Below are positions 50,167 to 58,553 of a stretch of DNA of 64,000 nt, in pieces. Numbering within the stretch: position 1 is the first letter of the stretch; every line of letters starts with the position of its first letter. The notes under the pieces are model-generated. The model was not told the DNA's origin. It saw nothing but the letters and a program-made list of their open reading frames with translations, and did no database searches. A program made the translations under genes and the position numbers. The stretch comes from Burkholderia sp. Ax-1719 (lineage in GTDB: Bacteria; Pseudomonadota; Gammaproteobacteria; Burkholderiales; Burkholderiaceae), in assembly GCF_011753055.1 (NCBI RefSeq), contig NZ_VWWJ01000002.1, positions 186,001-250,000 of the forward strand, in the 5' to 3' direction.

Positions 50167-50825
50167 TGCGCCCTCTTGAGCCGATAGCCCACGCCGCGCA
50201 CCGTTACGATCTGTTCGGCGCCGATTTTGCGGCGCAGGCTGTGTACATGCACTTCGATAGTATTGCTGCCCACTTCCTCGCCCCAGCCGTAGAGCCGTTC
50301 TTCGAGTTCGGCCTTGGTGAAGACGCGCGCGGGCTCTTCGATCAGCACGTGCAGCAGCGCGAATTCGCGCGGCACGAGCGCAATCGGCGCGCCGTCCATG
50401 GTGACTTCGTGCGCGGCCGGGTCGAGCGTGAGGTTGCTATGCGCATAGACCGGTTGCTTGCGGCCCGTGCGCCGGCGCAGCAGGGCGCGGGCGCGCGCGG
50501 CCAGTTCGTCGAGATCGAAGGGCTTGACCAGGTAGTCGTCCGCGCCTGCGTCGAGTCCGCTCACGCGGTCGGTCACGCTGTCGCGCGCAGTGAGGATGAG
50601 GATCGGCGCTTCGCCGCCGCGCCGCCGGTAGGCGGACAGCACGGACACGCCGTCCTTTTTCGGCAGGCCCAGATCGAGCAGCACGAGGTCGTACACGTCG
50701 TTGGCGAGCGAGAGTTCGGCCTCGCGTCCGTCTTTGGCCCAGTCGACGGCATAGCCTTCGCGGCGCAGCCCGTCGAGCACGGGCTCGGCGATCATTTCGT
50801 CGTCTTCCACCAGCAGGAGGCGCAT
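50163..50825 (-). CDS. OmpR/PhoB-family response regulator
   Basis: This 220-residue regulator has a receiver (LLVEDDEMIAEP, phospho-Asp51 in LLDLGLPKKDG, Lys in LVKPFDLDEL) and a C-terminal winged-helix DNA-binding domain (FTKAELEERLYGW, NTIEVHVHSLRRKIG). ATG 50825 gives the canonical MRLLLVEDD start; the frame is open for another 37 codons upstream without similarity. It belongs to the QseB/PmrA/TctD branch. It lies 97 bases after the RND pump gene and probably controls the operon. Confidence 0.95.
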   Translation of the reverse strand: MRLLLVEDDEMIAEPVLDGLRREGYAVDWAKDGREAELSLANDVYDLVLLDLGLPKKDGVSVLSAYRRRGGEAPILILTARDSVTDRVSGLDAGADDYLVKPFDLDELAARARALLRRRTGRKQPVYAHSNLTLDPAAHEVTMDGAPIALVPREFALLHVLIEEPARVFTKAELEERLYGWGEEVGSNTIEVHVHSLRRKIGAEQIVTVRGVGYRLKRAQ

Positions 50826-50922
50826 TGTGGTGCTCCAGTTTGCATCATTGGGCGCGGCGCAAGGCGATTCACGGTGTGAATCGCCTTGCGCCGCGCGCGG
50901 TGTTTCGTTGGGTGATTGTCGC

Positions 50923-53900
50923 TCATTCGTGGCCATGACTCCGCCTTTCGGTCCCGGGTTCGGCTTTCGCGCCCAGCAGCACCCGCAGCAGAGCCGGCAG
51001 CACCAGCAGGACGAGCGGCATCTGCACGATCAGCCCGGAGATGATCGCTACCGCAAGCGGCTGCTGCATCGCCGATCCCTGACCGAGCGCGAAGGCCAGC
51101 GGCAGCAGCGCAAGGATCGCGGCGATGGTGGTCATCGCGATCGGGCGCAGGCGGTTGCGGCCCGCGGCCTGCAGCGCTTCGTGCAGGGGCAGGCCGTCGT
51201 CGCGCACCAGCCCCTGGAATTCGGACACGTAGAAAATGGCCACTTCCGTGACGATGCCGATAATCATCGTCATACCCATCATCGCGGAGATATTCAGCTC
51301 GATCCCCGTGATCCACAGGCCGATAAAGACCGCGCCGGTGGCGCACAGCGGCATCGCCATGACGGCCAGCGCCACGCGAAAGCGTTCGTAGAGGAACAGC
51401 AGCAGGCCGAACACCAGCGCGACCGCCGCGCCGAACACGGCCATCAGCCCCTTGAACGCAATCTGTTGCTGCTGATAAAGACCGCCGAGTTCGTAATACA
51501 CGCCGGCTGGCAGTAGGCTCGGGTCGGCGAGCGCGTGCTGAACGTCGGCGATGGTCGAGCCGAGGTCGCGCCCGTCGATACGCGCCGTCACCGCCACCAT
51601 GCGCTTGAGATTGTCGCGGCTGATCTCGGGTTGACCGCTCACGGTCACGCGATCGGCCACGCGCGCGAGTGCGAATACGTGCCCATCGGGGGCGCGGATC
51701 GGCAACTGGCCCAGCGCGGTATCGGTCATATGCAGCGCGCCTTGCGCCCGCACGCGCACGCCGATACTCTTCGGCCCGCTCTGGTACTGCGTGGCGACAC
51801 TGCCGTCGAGCAGATCGTTGACCTGCTGCGCGATGGCCTGCGGGTCCAGGCCTTCGGCTGCGGCGGCGTCGGGGCGAATATGCAGATCGATGGCGTCGCC
51901 GGCCGGATTGATGCCGTCGTTCACATCGACGATGCCCGCGATCTTGCCGATACGCGCCGCCACGCGCTGCGCCGTCTCGTCGAGCTGCTGGGTATCGTCG
52001 GAATAGATCTTGATCTGCACGGGCTGCGGCACGGCGGTGAGATCGCCGATCAGGTCTTCCATCAGCTGCGCGAGTTCGATGCTCACGCCCGGCACCTGGC
52101 TATCGATCTTCGTGCGGATTTCTTCCATCACCGTGTCGATCGGCTCGCGCGAGCCCGATTTGAGGCGCACGAAAAAGTCGCCCTTGTTCGGCTCGTTGAG
52201 GTCGCCGCCGAGACCCGCACCCGTGCGCCGCGAATAGGTGGCGACGTTCGGATTGGCGCGGATGATGGCCTCAACCTGCTGCATGAGGCGGTCGGTTTCC
52301 GTGATCGAAGTGCCGGGCCGCGTGTGATAGTCGAGCACGAAGCCGCCTTCGTCCATCGACGGCATGAAGCCGCTGCCCACGCGCGTGAAGGCAAACGCGG
52401 CAGCCAGCAGCAGCGGCACGAGCAGCGCCAGCGCCCACACGGGACGCGCGCTCACGCGGGCGACCAGCTTCGCGTAGCCGCGATTGAGCCAGGCGGCAAA
52501 GCGTGTTTCGCGGTGCTCTTCGGCGTCTTTTGCGTTGAGCCAGCGGTCGCACAGAATCGGGATCGCCAGCCAGGTGACGAGGAAGGAGATGAAGAGCGCG
52601 CTGGCCATCGTCACGGATAGCGCCTTGAAAAACGCGCCCGTCACGCCCGAGAGAAACGCGAGCGGCACGAAGATAATCAGCGTCGCCGCCGACGACCCCG
52701 CCAGCGGGCGCGTAAATTCGAGCGCCGCGCTCATCACGCGGCCGTGGAAAGCATGCGCGCCAGCCTCACGCATACGTCGCGCGATGTGCTCGATCATCAC
52801 GATGGCGTCGTCGATCACCAGCCCCACCGCAGCCGCCATGCCTCCGAGCGTCATGATGTTGAAGCCCATGCCGAATACGTCGAGCAGCAGAATGGTGGCG
52901 GCCATCACGATGGGCACGAGCGCCACGGCGATCAGGGTGATCTTGAGATTACGCAGAAACACGAAGAGCGTGAGCGCGGCCAGCACCACGCCGATCATGA
53001 TGGCGTCGCGCACACTCGTTGCGGACGCAATCACCAGTTCGCTCTGGTCGTACCAGTTGGCCAGATGCACGCCGGGCGGCATCTGTTTGCCGAACGCGGC
53101 GAGCCGCGCGCGGATTGCCTGCGCCATCGCCACGCTGTTCGCACCGGGTTGTTGATAGACGTTGATCAGTACGGCATCCTGACCATCGGCTGTGACGCGA
53201 ATCCATTGTGGGACCGTGCCTTGCGACACCGTGGCAATCTCGCCCAGGCGGACCTGATTCGTGCCAGAACTGGAAACGACCACGTTCTTCAACGCGTCCA
53301 GGCCGTTCACGGCCGCATTGGCGACGACGAGATAAAGCTTGTCGTGATCTTCGATACGACCGGTTGCCATCAGCACATTGCCCGCGCCGATTGCGCGCGA
53401 GACGTCCCCGACCGAGAGTTTGTACGCTGCGAGGCGCGCGGGATCGACGGCCACTTCCAGCTCGTCGCGCGCGCCGCCCGTGACGTCCACACGTGCCACG
53501 CCTTCGACCGACGAGAGCAGGGGTCGCAACTGGAACTGTGCGAGATCGTAGAGCTGCGCGAGCGAGCGCTGCGAGGACGTGAGGCTGTACGCGATCACCG
53601 GGAACACGGTGGGGTCCATGCGGCGCACCTGCATGGAGGTGCCGGGCGGCAAGGTCGCCATGATTTCGGCGATGGCCGATTGCGCCTGCAACGTCGCCTG
53701 GGCCATATCGGTGCCCCAGTCGAAATTCAGCGAGATTTCCGCCGCGCCGCGGCTGGTGCGCGATTCCACGTCACGCACATTGGGCACGCGGCGCAACGCT
53801 TCCTCGACGGGCATGGTGACGAGCGTGGCCATCTGTTCGGCGGGTCGGTCGCCCGCATCGAGCGAGACCACGGCGCGCGGGAACGAGACGTTCGGAAAGA

Positions 53901-54006
53901 GCGAGATCGGCAGTTTCAGGGCGGTGAGCGCGCCCGCGACCGCGGCCAGCGCAATCACGAACAGCAGCGAGCGCCGGTGGCGCTGCATCCATTGGCCAAA
54001 AGTCAT
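50923..54006 (-). CDS. RND efflux pump inner-membrane transporter
   Basis: This 1027-residue protein has the RND layout of 12 helices with two large periplasmic loops. In TM4 it has the Asp pair typical of drug pumps (GLVIDDAIVMIEH). In TM10, GIVTEVAIFYVSE puts Glu where AcrB has its key Lys, as in CusA-type metal pumps. The protein therefore falls between the HAE and HME classes, and the substrate (drug, solvent or metal) is open. It lies downstream of its adaptor (four-base overlap) and upstream of its own two-component system. Confidence 0.93.
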   Translation of the reverse strand: MTFGQWMQRHRRSLLFVIALAAVAGALTALKLPISLFPNVSFPRAVVSLDAGDRPAEQMATLVTMPVEEALRRVPNVRDVESRTSRGAAEISLNFDWGTDMAQATLQAQSAIAEIMATLPPGTSMQVRRMDPTVFPVIAYSLTSSQRSLAQLYDLAQFQLRPLLSSVEGVARVDVTGGARDELEVAVDPARLAAYKLSVGDVSRAIGAGNVLMATGRIEDHDKLYLVVANAAVNGLDALKNVVVSSSGTNQVRLGEIATVSQGTVPQWIRVTADGQDAVLINVYQQPGANSVAMAQAIRARLAAFGKQMPPGVHLANWYDQSELVIASATSVRDAIMIGVVLAALTLFVFLRNLKITLIAVALVPIVMAATILLLDVFGMGFNIMTLGGMAAAVGLVIDDAIVMIEHIARRMREAGAHAFHGRVMSAALEFTRPLAGSSAATLIIFVPLAFLSGVTGAFFKALSVTMASALFISFLVTWLAIPILCDRWLNAKDAEEHRETRFAAWLNRGYAKLVARVSARPVWALALLVPLLLAAAFAFTRVGSGFMPSMDEGGFVLDYHTRPGTSITETDRLMQQVEAIIRANPNVATYSRRTGAGLGGDLNEPNKGDFFVRLKSGSREPIDTVMEEIRTKIDSQVPGVSIELAQLMEDLIGDLTAVPQPVQIKIYSDDTQQLDETAQRVAARIGKIAGIVDVNDGINPAGDAIDLHIRPDAAAAEGLDPQAIAQQVNDLLDGSVATQYQSGPKSIGVRVRAQGALHMTDTALGQLPIRAPDGHVFALARVADRVTVSGQPEISRDNLKRMVAVTARIDGRDLGSTIADVQHALADPSLLPAGVYYELGGLYQQQQIAFKGLMAVFGAAVALVFGLLLFLYERFRVALAVMAMPLCATGAVFIGLWITGIELNISAMMGMTMIIGIVTEVAIFYVSEFQGLVRDDGLPLHEALQAAGRNRLRPIAMTTIAAILALLPLAFALGQGSAMQQPLAVAIISGLIVQMPLVLLVLPALLRVLLGAKAEPGTERRSHGHE

Positions 54007-55136
54007 TGTGCGCCGCCTTGCTTTGCGAGGCGAACCGCCATGCCGTCTTCGAGTTCGTAATTGCCGCTCACGACGAGCGGACGTGTTGCGTCGAGTGCGC
54101 CGTCCACGCCGTAGATGTCACCATGTTCGACCTTGACGGTCACGGCCACGCGATGTGCCTTGTTGCCTGGGACGACCTGGTAAAGATAGTGACCCTGCGC
54201 ATCCTGTAGCACGGCCGCGCGCGGGACGCTCCACCAGTCGCCGGGCTGCGCGTCGATATCGGCGCGCACGCGGGTGCCGGGGAGAAACGCCGTGCCCGCC
54301 AGCGGCACGCTCGCGCCGACATCGACGAGCTGGCTTTGCGCATCGATCGATGCCCCGACCATTGCAATCCGTCCCGGCGCCTGCATGGCTTGCTGCGAAG
54401 CGGCCAGCGCATGCAGCACGACGCGATCGCCTGGATGGATCAGCGCGGCATCGGCGGCTTCGACGCCAAGCGAGACATTCGGTGTTTTCGCGTCGCCTGC
54501 ATCTGCGCCCACCAGTTGCGCGAGCGCGGCGCCGGCTTGCACCTGATCGCCAGGCGCAGCACTGACCTGCGCAACCACGCCGGCGGCTGGCGCGGTGATC
54601 GTCTTCGCGCCCGCGGCGATGCCCGAAGCGCTTTGCGCGGCGATCGCCTGCATGGCATCGTCGAGCGCCTTCTGCGCGGCGGCAAGTTGCGACTGGGTGG
54701 CGAGGTTGTCGCGATAGAGCGCCTGGGTGCGGGTGAGTTCGCCGCGCGCGAGCGTCGCCGCGCTTTGCGCCTGGGTGAGCGCGATGACGGCGGCCGGATC
54801 GGCCTGAACGACGAATAGCGGTGCGCCGCGAGCGACGCGCTGACCCGGCTGCACCAGCACGCGCGTCACGCGCGCGACGTAGGGCAGGCTCACGGTGGCG
54901 GCATTCGCGCCCGCAGCCGCGACTACGCCATAAGCCACGATGCGCTGCGAGACGCTTTCGCGCACCACCTTGGCGGTCTGAACGGCAACGGTGGGTGTGG
55001 AGTCTGCGCTATCGCTCGTTGCGGATGCGTCGGCGTGTGCCGCATTGGCGGCAAGGAAGGCACCGCCCGCAGCGAGCGCGCCAGCGGCGCACAGGGCGTA
55101 CGCGGCGGTACGCATGGAGAATTTGCGGTTGAACAT
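54003..55136 (-). CDS. RND pump periplasmic adaptor (HlyD/MFP family)
   Basis: This 377-residue protein has an N-terminal signal or anchor (AAYALCAAGALAAGGAFLAA), then lipoyl halves (PYVARVTRVLVQPGQRVARGAPLFV and ITAPAAGVVAQVSAAPGDQV) around an alpha-helical hairpin, a beta-barrel domain and a membrane-proximal domain. It bridges the pump and outer-membrane channel. Its stop overlaps the pump start by four bases. No metal-binding His/Met-rich N-terminus as in CusB is seen. Confidence 0.92.
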   Translation of the reverse strand: MFNRKFSMRTAAYALCAAGALAAGGAFLAANAAHADASATSDSADSTPTVAVQTAKVVRESVSQRIVAYGVVAAAGANAATVSLPYVARVTRVLVQPGQRVARGAPLFVVQADPAAVIALTQAQSAATLARGELTRTQALYRDNLATQSQLAAAQKALDDAMQAIAAQSASGIAAGAKTITAPAAGVVAQVSAAPGDQVQAGAALAQLVGADAGDAKTPNVSLGVEAADAALIHPGDRVVLHALAASQQAMQAPGRIAMVGASIDAQSQLVDVGASVPLAGTAFLPGTRVRADIDAQPGDWWSVPRAAVLQDAQGHYLYQVVPGNKAHRVAVTVKVEHGDIYGVDGALDATRPLVVSGNYELEDGMAVRLAKQGGAQ

Positions 55137-55153
55137 GAGTTTCGGCTTATGGG

Positions 55154-56554
55154 TCAGCGAGAAGCGGAGTTCTGTGTGTGATCGCTCGCCGCGCTGTAGG
55201 GCGTGGGAATCACACTGCCCAGCAGCGCTTCGAGCGCGATGCGCTGTTCCGCGAGCGCTTCACGCGCAGTGGCGGCATCGACACGCCGTGCAAGCGCCGC
55301 ACTTTGCGCATCGACGTACTGGCCAATCGCGATGTCGTGCTCCGCGTAAGCGTCGCGCGCATGCGCCGCCGCGCGATCGAGTTCGGGCAGTGCGGCTTCG
55401 TCCTCGTCGAGCTGCTGCGAGGCCAGTGCGCCGTCGGCCTGCAAGTGCGCGATATCGGCGCGGGCGGCATTCAGGCGGCTCTGGTACTCGTCGGCGAGAC
55501 GCTGGCGCGTGGCCTGCTCGATGGCGATGTTGCCGCGATTGCGGTTGAATACCGGCAGTGTGAGGTTGATCGCGAAGCCGCTCGTATAGATTTCCGACGT
55601 ATCGCGCTGACGCGTGAAGCCCACGGACAGGCTCGGGAACTGGTTGAGAATGGCAGCGCGATACTTCTGCTCCTGCGCTTCATAGCCGGCCTGTAGCGCG
55701 ATCAGATCGGGGCGGCGCTGCGGCAGCGCGGCGAGCGCTGCGTTGAGCGCACCTGCATCGACGGGTTCGACCTGCGCCTCGCCCGTCAGCGGCAAATCGA
55801 CATCGGGCGCGAGACCCAGCAGTGCGTTGAGGTCGTGGCGGGATTGCTCGCGAGCGCGCTGCATATCGACGTATTGCTTGCGCGCGTCCTGCGATGCGGT
55901 GAGCGCGGCCGTAGCCGTGTCGCCGGTGACGTTGTGTTCGCTGGCGGCGTGCGCGATGTGCATATAGCGCGCTTGCGTCAGGGCGGCTTGCTGGGCGAGC
56001 AGCGGCAACGCTTCGTCCTGGAAGCGCGTCTTGACGAACAACTGGCGCGCCTGCGCGACGATCTGCCATTCCTGCCACAGCAGGCCGAGGTCCGTTTTGC
56101 GCACGGTGGCATCGGCCGAGCGCTGGTTGGCGCCGCGCGTGACGATCGCCATCACGTCCATGCTCAAGCCGTAGCTGAACGCGCGCGACAGGCCGACGGC
56201 GCCTGGATAGTCGCTTGATATGCCTACCTGCGGATCGGGTAGCAGTCCTGCGGAAAATGCCTGCGCCTGCGCGATATGCAGATCGTCGCGTGCGAGGCGC
56301 AGATCGGGGTTGTTCACGACGGCCAGCATCGCCACTTCGTCGATATCGAAGCCATTGGACGGATCGAAACGATGGGCGGCGAGCGTGGGCAAAGGCATGG
56401 TCGCCGGATCGATCTGCACGCGCTGAAGCGCCTCTTGCGAGAGCAGCGAATCGTTGGACGGCAAGGGCTTCGCGTGATAGACCGCGCAGCCGCCCAGAAT
56501 GAGAGCGGCAAGCGGCAAGGCGCGAAATGGTACACGGAAAGACAGGCAGGACAA
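55154..56554 (-). CDS. Outer-membrane efflux lipoprotein (TolC/NodT family)
   Basis: This protein of about 466 residues is the outer channel of the tripartite pump. A lipobox (LILGGC) after a short hydrophobic stretch marks it as a lipoprotein. Two outer-membrane-efflux repeats follow (FDIDEVAMLAVVNNPDLRLARDDL and ALPQRRPDLIALQAGYEAQEQKYRAA). I chose TTG 56554, which follows GAGGAACG and gives a 22-residue lipoprotein signal. ATG 56614 would add an unlikely 20-residue leader. It is the first gene of the operon, 17 bases before the adaptor gene. Confidence 0.9.
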   Translation of the reverse strand: MSCLSFRVPFRALPLAALILGGCAVYHAKPLPSNDSLLSQEALQRVQIDPATMPLPTLAAHRFDPSNGFDIDEVAMLAVVNNPDLRLARDDLHIAQAQAFSAGLLPDPQVGISSDYPGAVGLSRAFSYGLSMDVMAIVTRGANQRSADATVRKTDLGLLWQEWQIVAQARQLFVKTRFQDEALPLLAQQAALTQARYMHIAHAASEHNVTGDTATAALTASQDARKQYVDMQRAREQSRHDLNALLGLAPDVDLPLTGEAQVEPVDAGALNAALAALPQRRPDLIALQAGYEAQEQKYRAAILNQFPSLSVGFTRQRDTSEIYTSGFAINLTLPVFNRNRGNIAIEQATRQRLADEYQSRLNAARADIAHLQADGALASQQLDEDEAALPELDRAAAHARDAYAEHDIAIGQYVDAQSAALARRVDAATAREALAEQRIALEALLGSVIPTPYSAASDHTQNSASR

Positions 56555-56661
56555 CGGACGTTCCTCGATGAATGCAGGCGCTGCGCGGGTTGGGGCGGCA
56601 GCATTGCGAGGCATTCTGCGGGGTAAACGCTTATGTGTCCCTTAAGGTGGAACGTTCGTTA

Positions 56662-56679
56662 TGCGACGTAGTGCGACGT
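56662..56679. promoter_or_regulatory. Tandem direct repeat, possible response-regulator site
   Basis: TGCGACGT occurs at 56662-56669 and again at 56672-56679, a 10-base period or one helical turn. OmpR/PhoB-type regulators bind such tandem repeats. It lies 108 bases upstream of the first efflux gene, a reasonable activator position. Confidence 0.45.
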
Positions 56680-56813
56680 CACAAGCGCAATCCTCAATCT
56701 CAGTCAAGGTTTCAGCGCGCGCTCAAATCGAGACAAACCGCAGTCTCGATCTGCCCAGATAGCATTTTCAGCGCATTTGAAATACAGCTCCCGCATTCGG
56801 CTGAGATTCCCGA

Positions 56814-56837
56814 AACCGCCCTCGGGCGGTTCTTTTC
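56814..56837 (+). terminator. Orphan intrinsic terminator
   Basis: AACCGCCC and its exact reverse complement flank TC and are followed by CTTTTCC. It ends transcription on the plus strand, yet no gene lies upstream on that strand until the divergent efflux promoter region. It may end a small RNA or attenuate the ethanolamine operon leader. Confidence 0.65.
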
Positions 56838-57084
56838 CATCCATCGCATGCGTCGCCGCGTCGCTGTCGAATGAACACGGGTTTCACAAGTGCACGTTCA
56901 AGATCCGGACGTTCAGTAGGGCATGTTTCGTATGGTAATTGTAATAAATCCAGATTGCCGATTTTCGATAACACGTCGATTAATGACTCTCTAGCATGGT
57001 TTCCATCCCCGCCTGGGCTGCCTGCGGTCGCATCCATCGACCCGCAGCCATGCCCGCGTGGGCCTTCATCGAGGAGAAAACACC

Positions 57085-58506
57085 ATGCACGCAGAGTCAA
57101 AAGGCCAGTCCGCGCCCGCGCTTCAGCAGACGCTCGGCACGTGGCAACTGTGGGGCATTGCCGTCGGGCTTGTGATTTCCGGCGAATATTTTGGCTGGAG
57201 CTATGGCTGGGCGAGTGCCGGCACGCTGGGTTTCGTCGTCACGGCCCTGTTCGTGGCGGCGATGTACACCACCTTCATTTTCAGCTTCACCGAACTCACC
57301 ACTTCGATTCCGCACGCAGGCGGCCCGTTTGCCTACGCGCGCCGCGCGTTCGGTCCCGCAGGCGGCTATCTGGCGGGCGCGGCCACGCTGGTGGAATTCG
57401 TGTTCGCGCCGCCGGCCATCGCGCTGGCCATCGGCGCCTATCTGCACGTGCAGTTTCCAGGGCTTGAGCCCAAGCACGCGGCGATGGGCGCGTACCTCGT
57501 GTTCATGGCGCTCAATATTGTCGGCGTGCAGATCGCCGCGACGTTCGAACTGGTGGTGACGCTGCTGGCGATCTTCGAACTGCTCGTGTTTATGGGCGTA
57601 GTGTCGCCGGGCTTCTCGTGGGATCACTTCACCAAGGGCGGCTGGTCGGGTGTCGATCACTTTTCGATGGGTGCTTTCCACGGCATGTTCGCGGCGATTC
57701 CGTTCGCGATCTGGTTTTTCCTCGCCATCGAAGGCGTGGCCATGGCCGCCGAGGAAGCGAAGAACCCCCGACGTTCGATTCCAATTGCTTATGTCGCTGG
57801 CATCCTCACGCTGGTGGCGCTCGCCGTGGGCGTGATGGTGTTCGCTGGCGGCGCGGGCGACTGGACCAAGCTCGCCAATATCAATGACCCGCTGCCGCAA
57901 GCGATGAAATACATCGTCGGCGAGCATAGCGGCTGGATGCATATGCTCGTGTGGCTTGGCCTGTTCGGGCTGGTCGCGTCGTTCCACGGCATCATTCTGG
58001 GCTACTCGCGCCAGATCTTCGCGCTGGCTCGCGAAGGCTATCTGCCCGCATGGCTCGCCAAGGTGCATCCGCGCTTCAAGACGCCTTATCGCGCGATTAT
58101 CGCGGGTGGCGTGATCGGCATCGCTGCCATTTATAGCGACGAGCTGATCCAGTTCGGCGGCCAGACGCTCACGGCCAATATCGTCACGATGTCGGTGTTT
58201 GGCGCGATCGTCATGTACATCGTCAGCATGGCCGCGCTTTTCAAGCTGCGCCGCGCGCAACCGCGTCTGGCGCGGCCGTTCCGCGCGCCGCTCTATCCGT
58301 TCTTCCCGGCCTTCGCGCTGCTCGCCGCGCTGGTTTGTCTTGGCACGATGGTGTATTTCAATGTGCTTTGCGCAGTGATCTTCGTGGGCTTTCTGGCGCT
58401 CGGCTATGCTTATTTCCTGGCGACCCGCGCCCAGCGCGAAGCCGCTTCGCAAGCGACTCAAGCGGCAGACTCGCTGGAAACGTCTGGCGCGCTGCTGGAG
58501 GAATGA
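57085..58506 (+). CDS. eat: Ethanolamine permease
   Basis: This 473-residue APC-superfamily protein has 12 membrane helices and the ethanolamine permease wording from the start (LQQTLGTWQLWGIAVGLVISGEYFGWSYGWASAG-type opening). It continues with FSFTELTTSIPHAGGPFAYARRAFG in TM3 and IEGVAMAAEEAKNP in TM6-7. It imports ethanolamine for the lyase encoded downstream. ATG 57085 follows GAGGAG. The eutB gene starts 47 bases after its stop. Confidence 0.93.
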   Translation: MHAESKGQSAPALQQTLGTWQLWGIAVGLVISGEYFGWSYGWASAGTLGFVVTALFVAAMYTTFIFSFTELTTSIPHAGGPFAYARRAFGPAGGYLAGAATLVEFVFAPPAIALAIGAYLHVQFPGLEPKHAAMGAYLVFMALNIVGVQIAATFELVVTLLAIFELLVFMGVVSPGFSWDHFTKGGWSGVDHFSMGAFHGMFAAIPFAIWFFLAIEGVAMAAEEAKNPRRSIPIAYVAGILTLVALAVGVMVFAGGAGDWTKLANINDPLPQAMKYIVGEHSGWMHMLVWLGLFGLVASFHGIILGYSRQIFALAREGYLPAWLAKVHPRFKTPYRAIIAGGVIGIAAIYSDELIQFGGQTLTANIVTMSVFGAIVMYIVSMAALFKLRRAQPRLARPFRAPLYPFFPAFALLAALVCLGTMVYFNVLCAVIFVGFLALGYAYFLATRAQREAASQATQAADSLETSGALLEE

Positions 58507-58553
58507 GCGCACAATGATTCTCTGCACCATGCCTGAGCGCAGGAGTTGAACCG

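Larger units (their letters stand above)
56555..57084. other. Divergent intergenic region with repeats and an orphan terminator
   Basis: These 530 bases separate the efflux operon from the ethanolamine genes. They contain a tandem TGCGACGT repeat (56662-56679), a hairpin (56727-56750) and an intrinsic terminator on the plus strand (56814-56837) that belongs to no known gene. I searched for a cobalamin riboswitch before the ethanolamine genes and saw none. Confidence 0.6.

Noticed and set aside
52744..54060. 438-codon plus-strand frame opposite the RND pump
   Set aside because: It is a shadow of the pump coding sequence with His/Arg-rich composition and no ribosome site.
56875..57084. Cobalamin riboswitch before the ethanolamine genes
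   Set aside because: I looked for the B12-box and its helices and saw none; only a covariance-model scan could rule it out fully.
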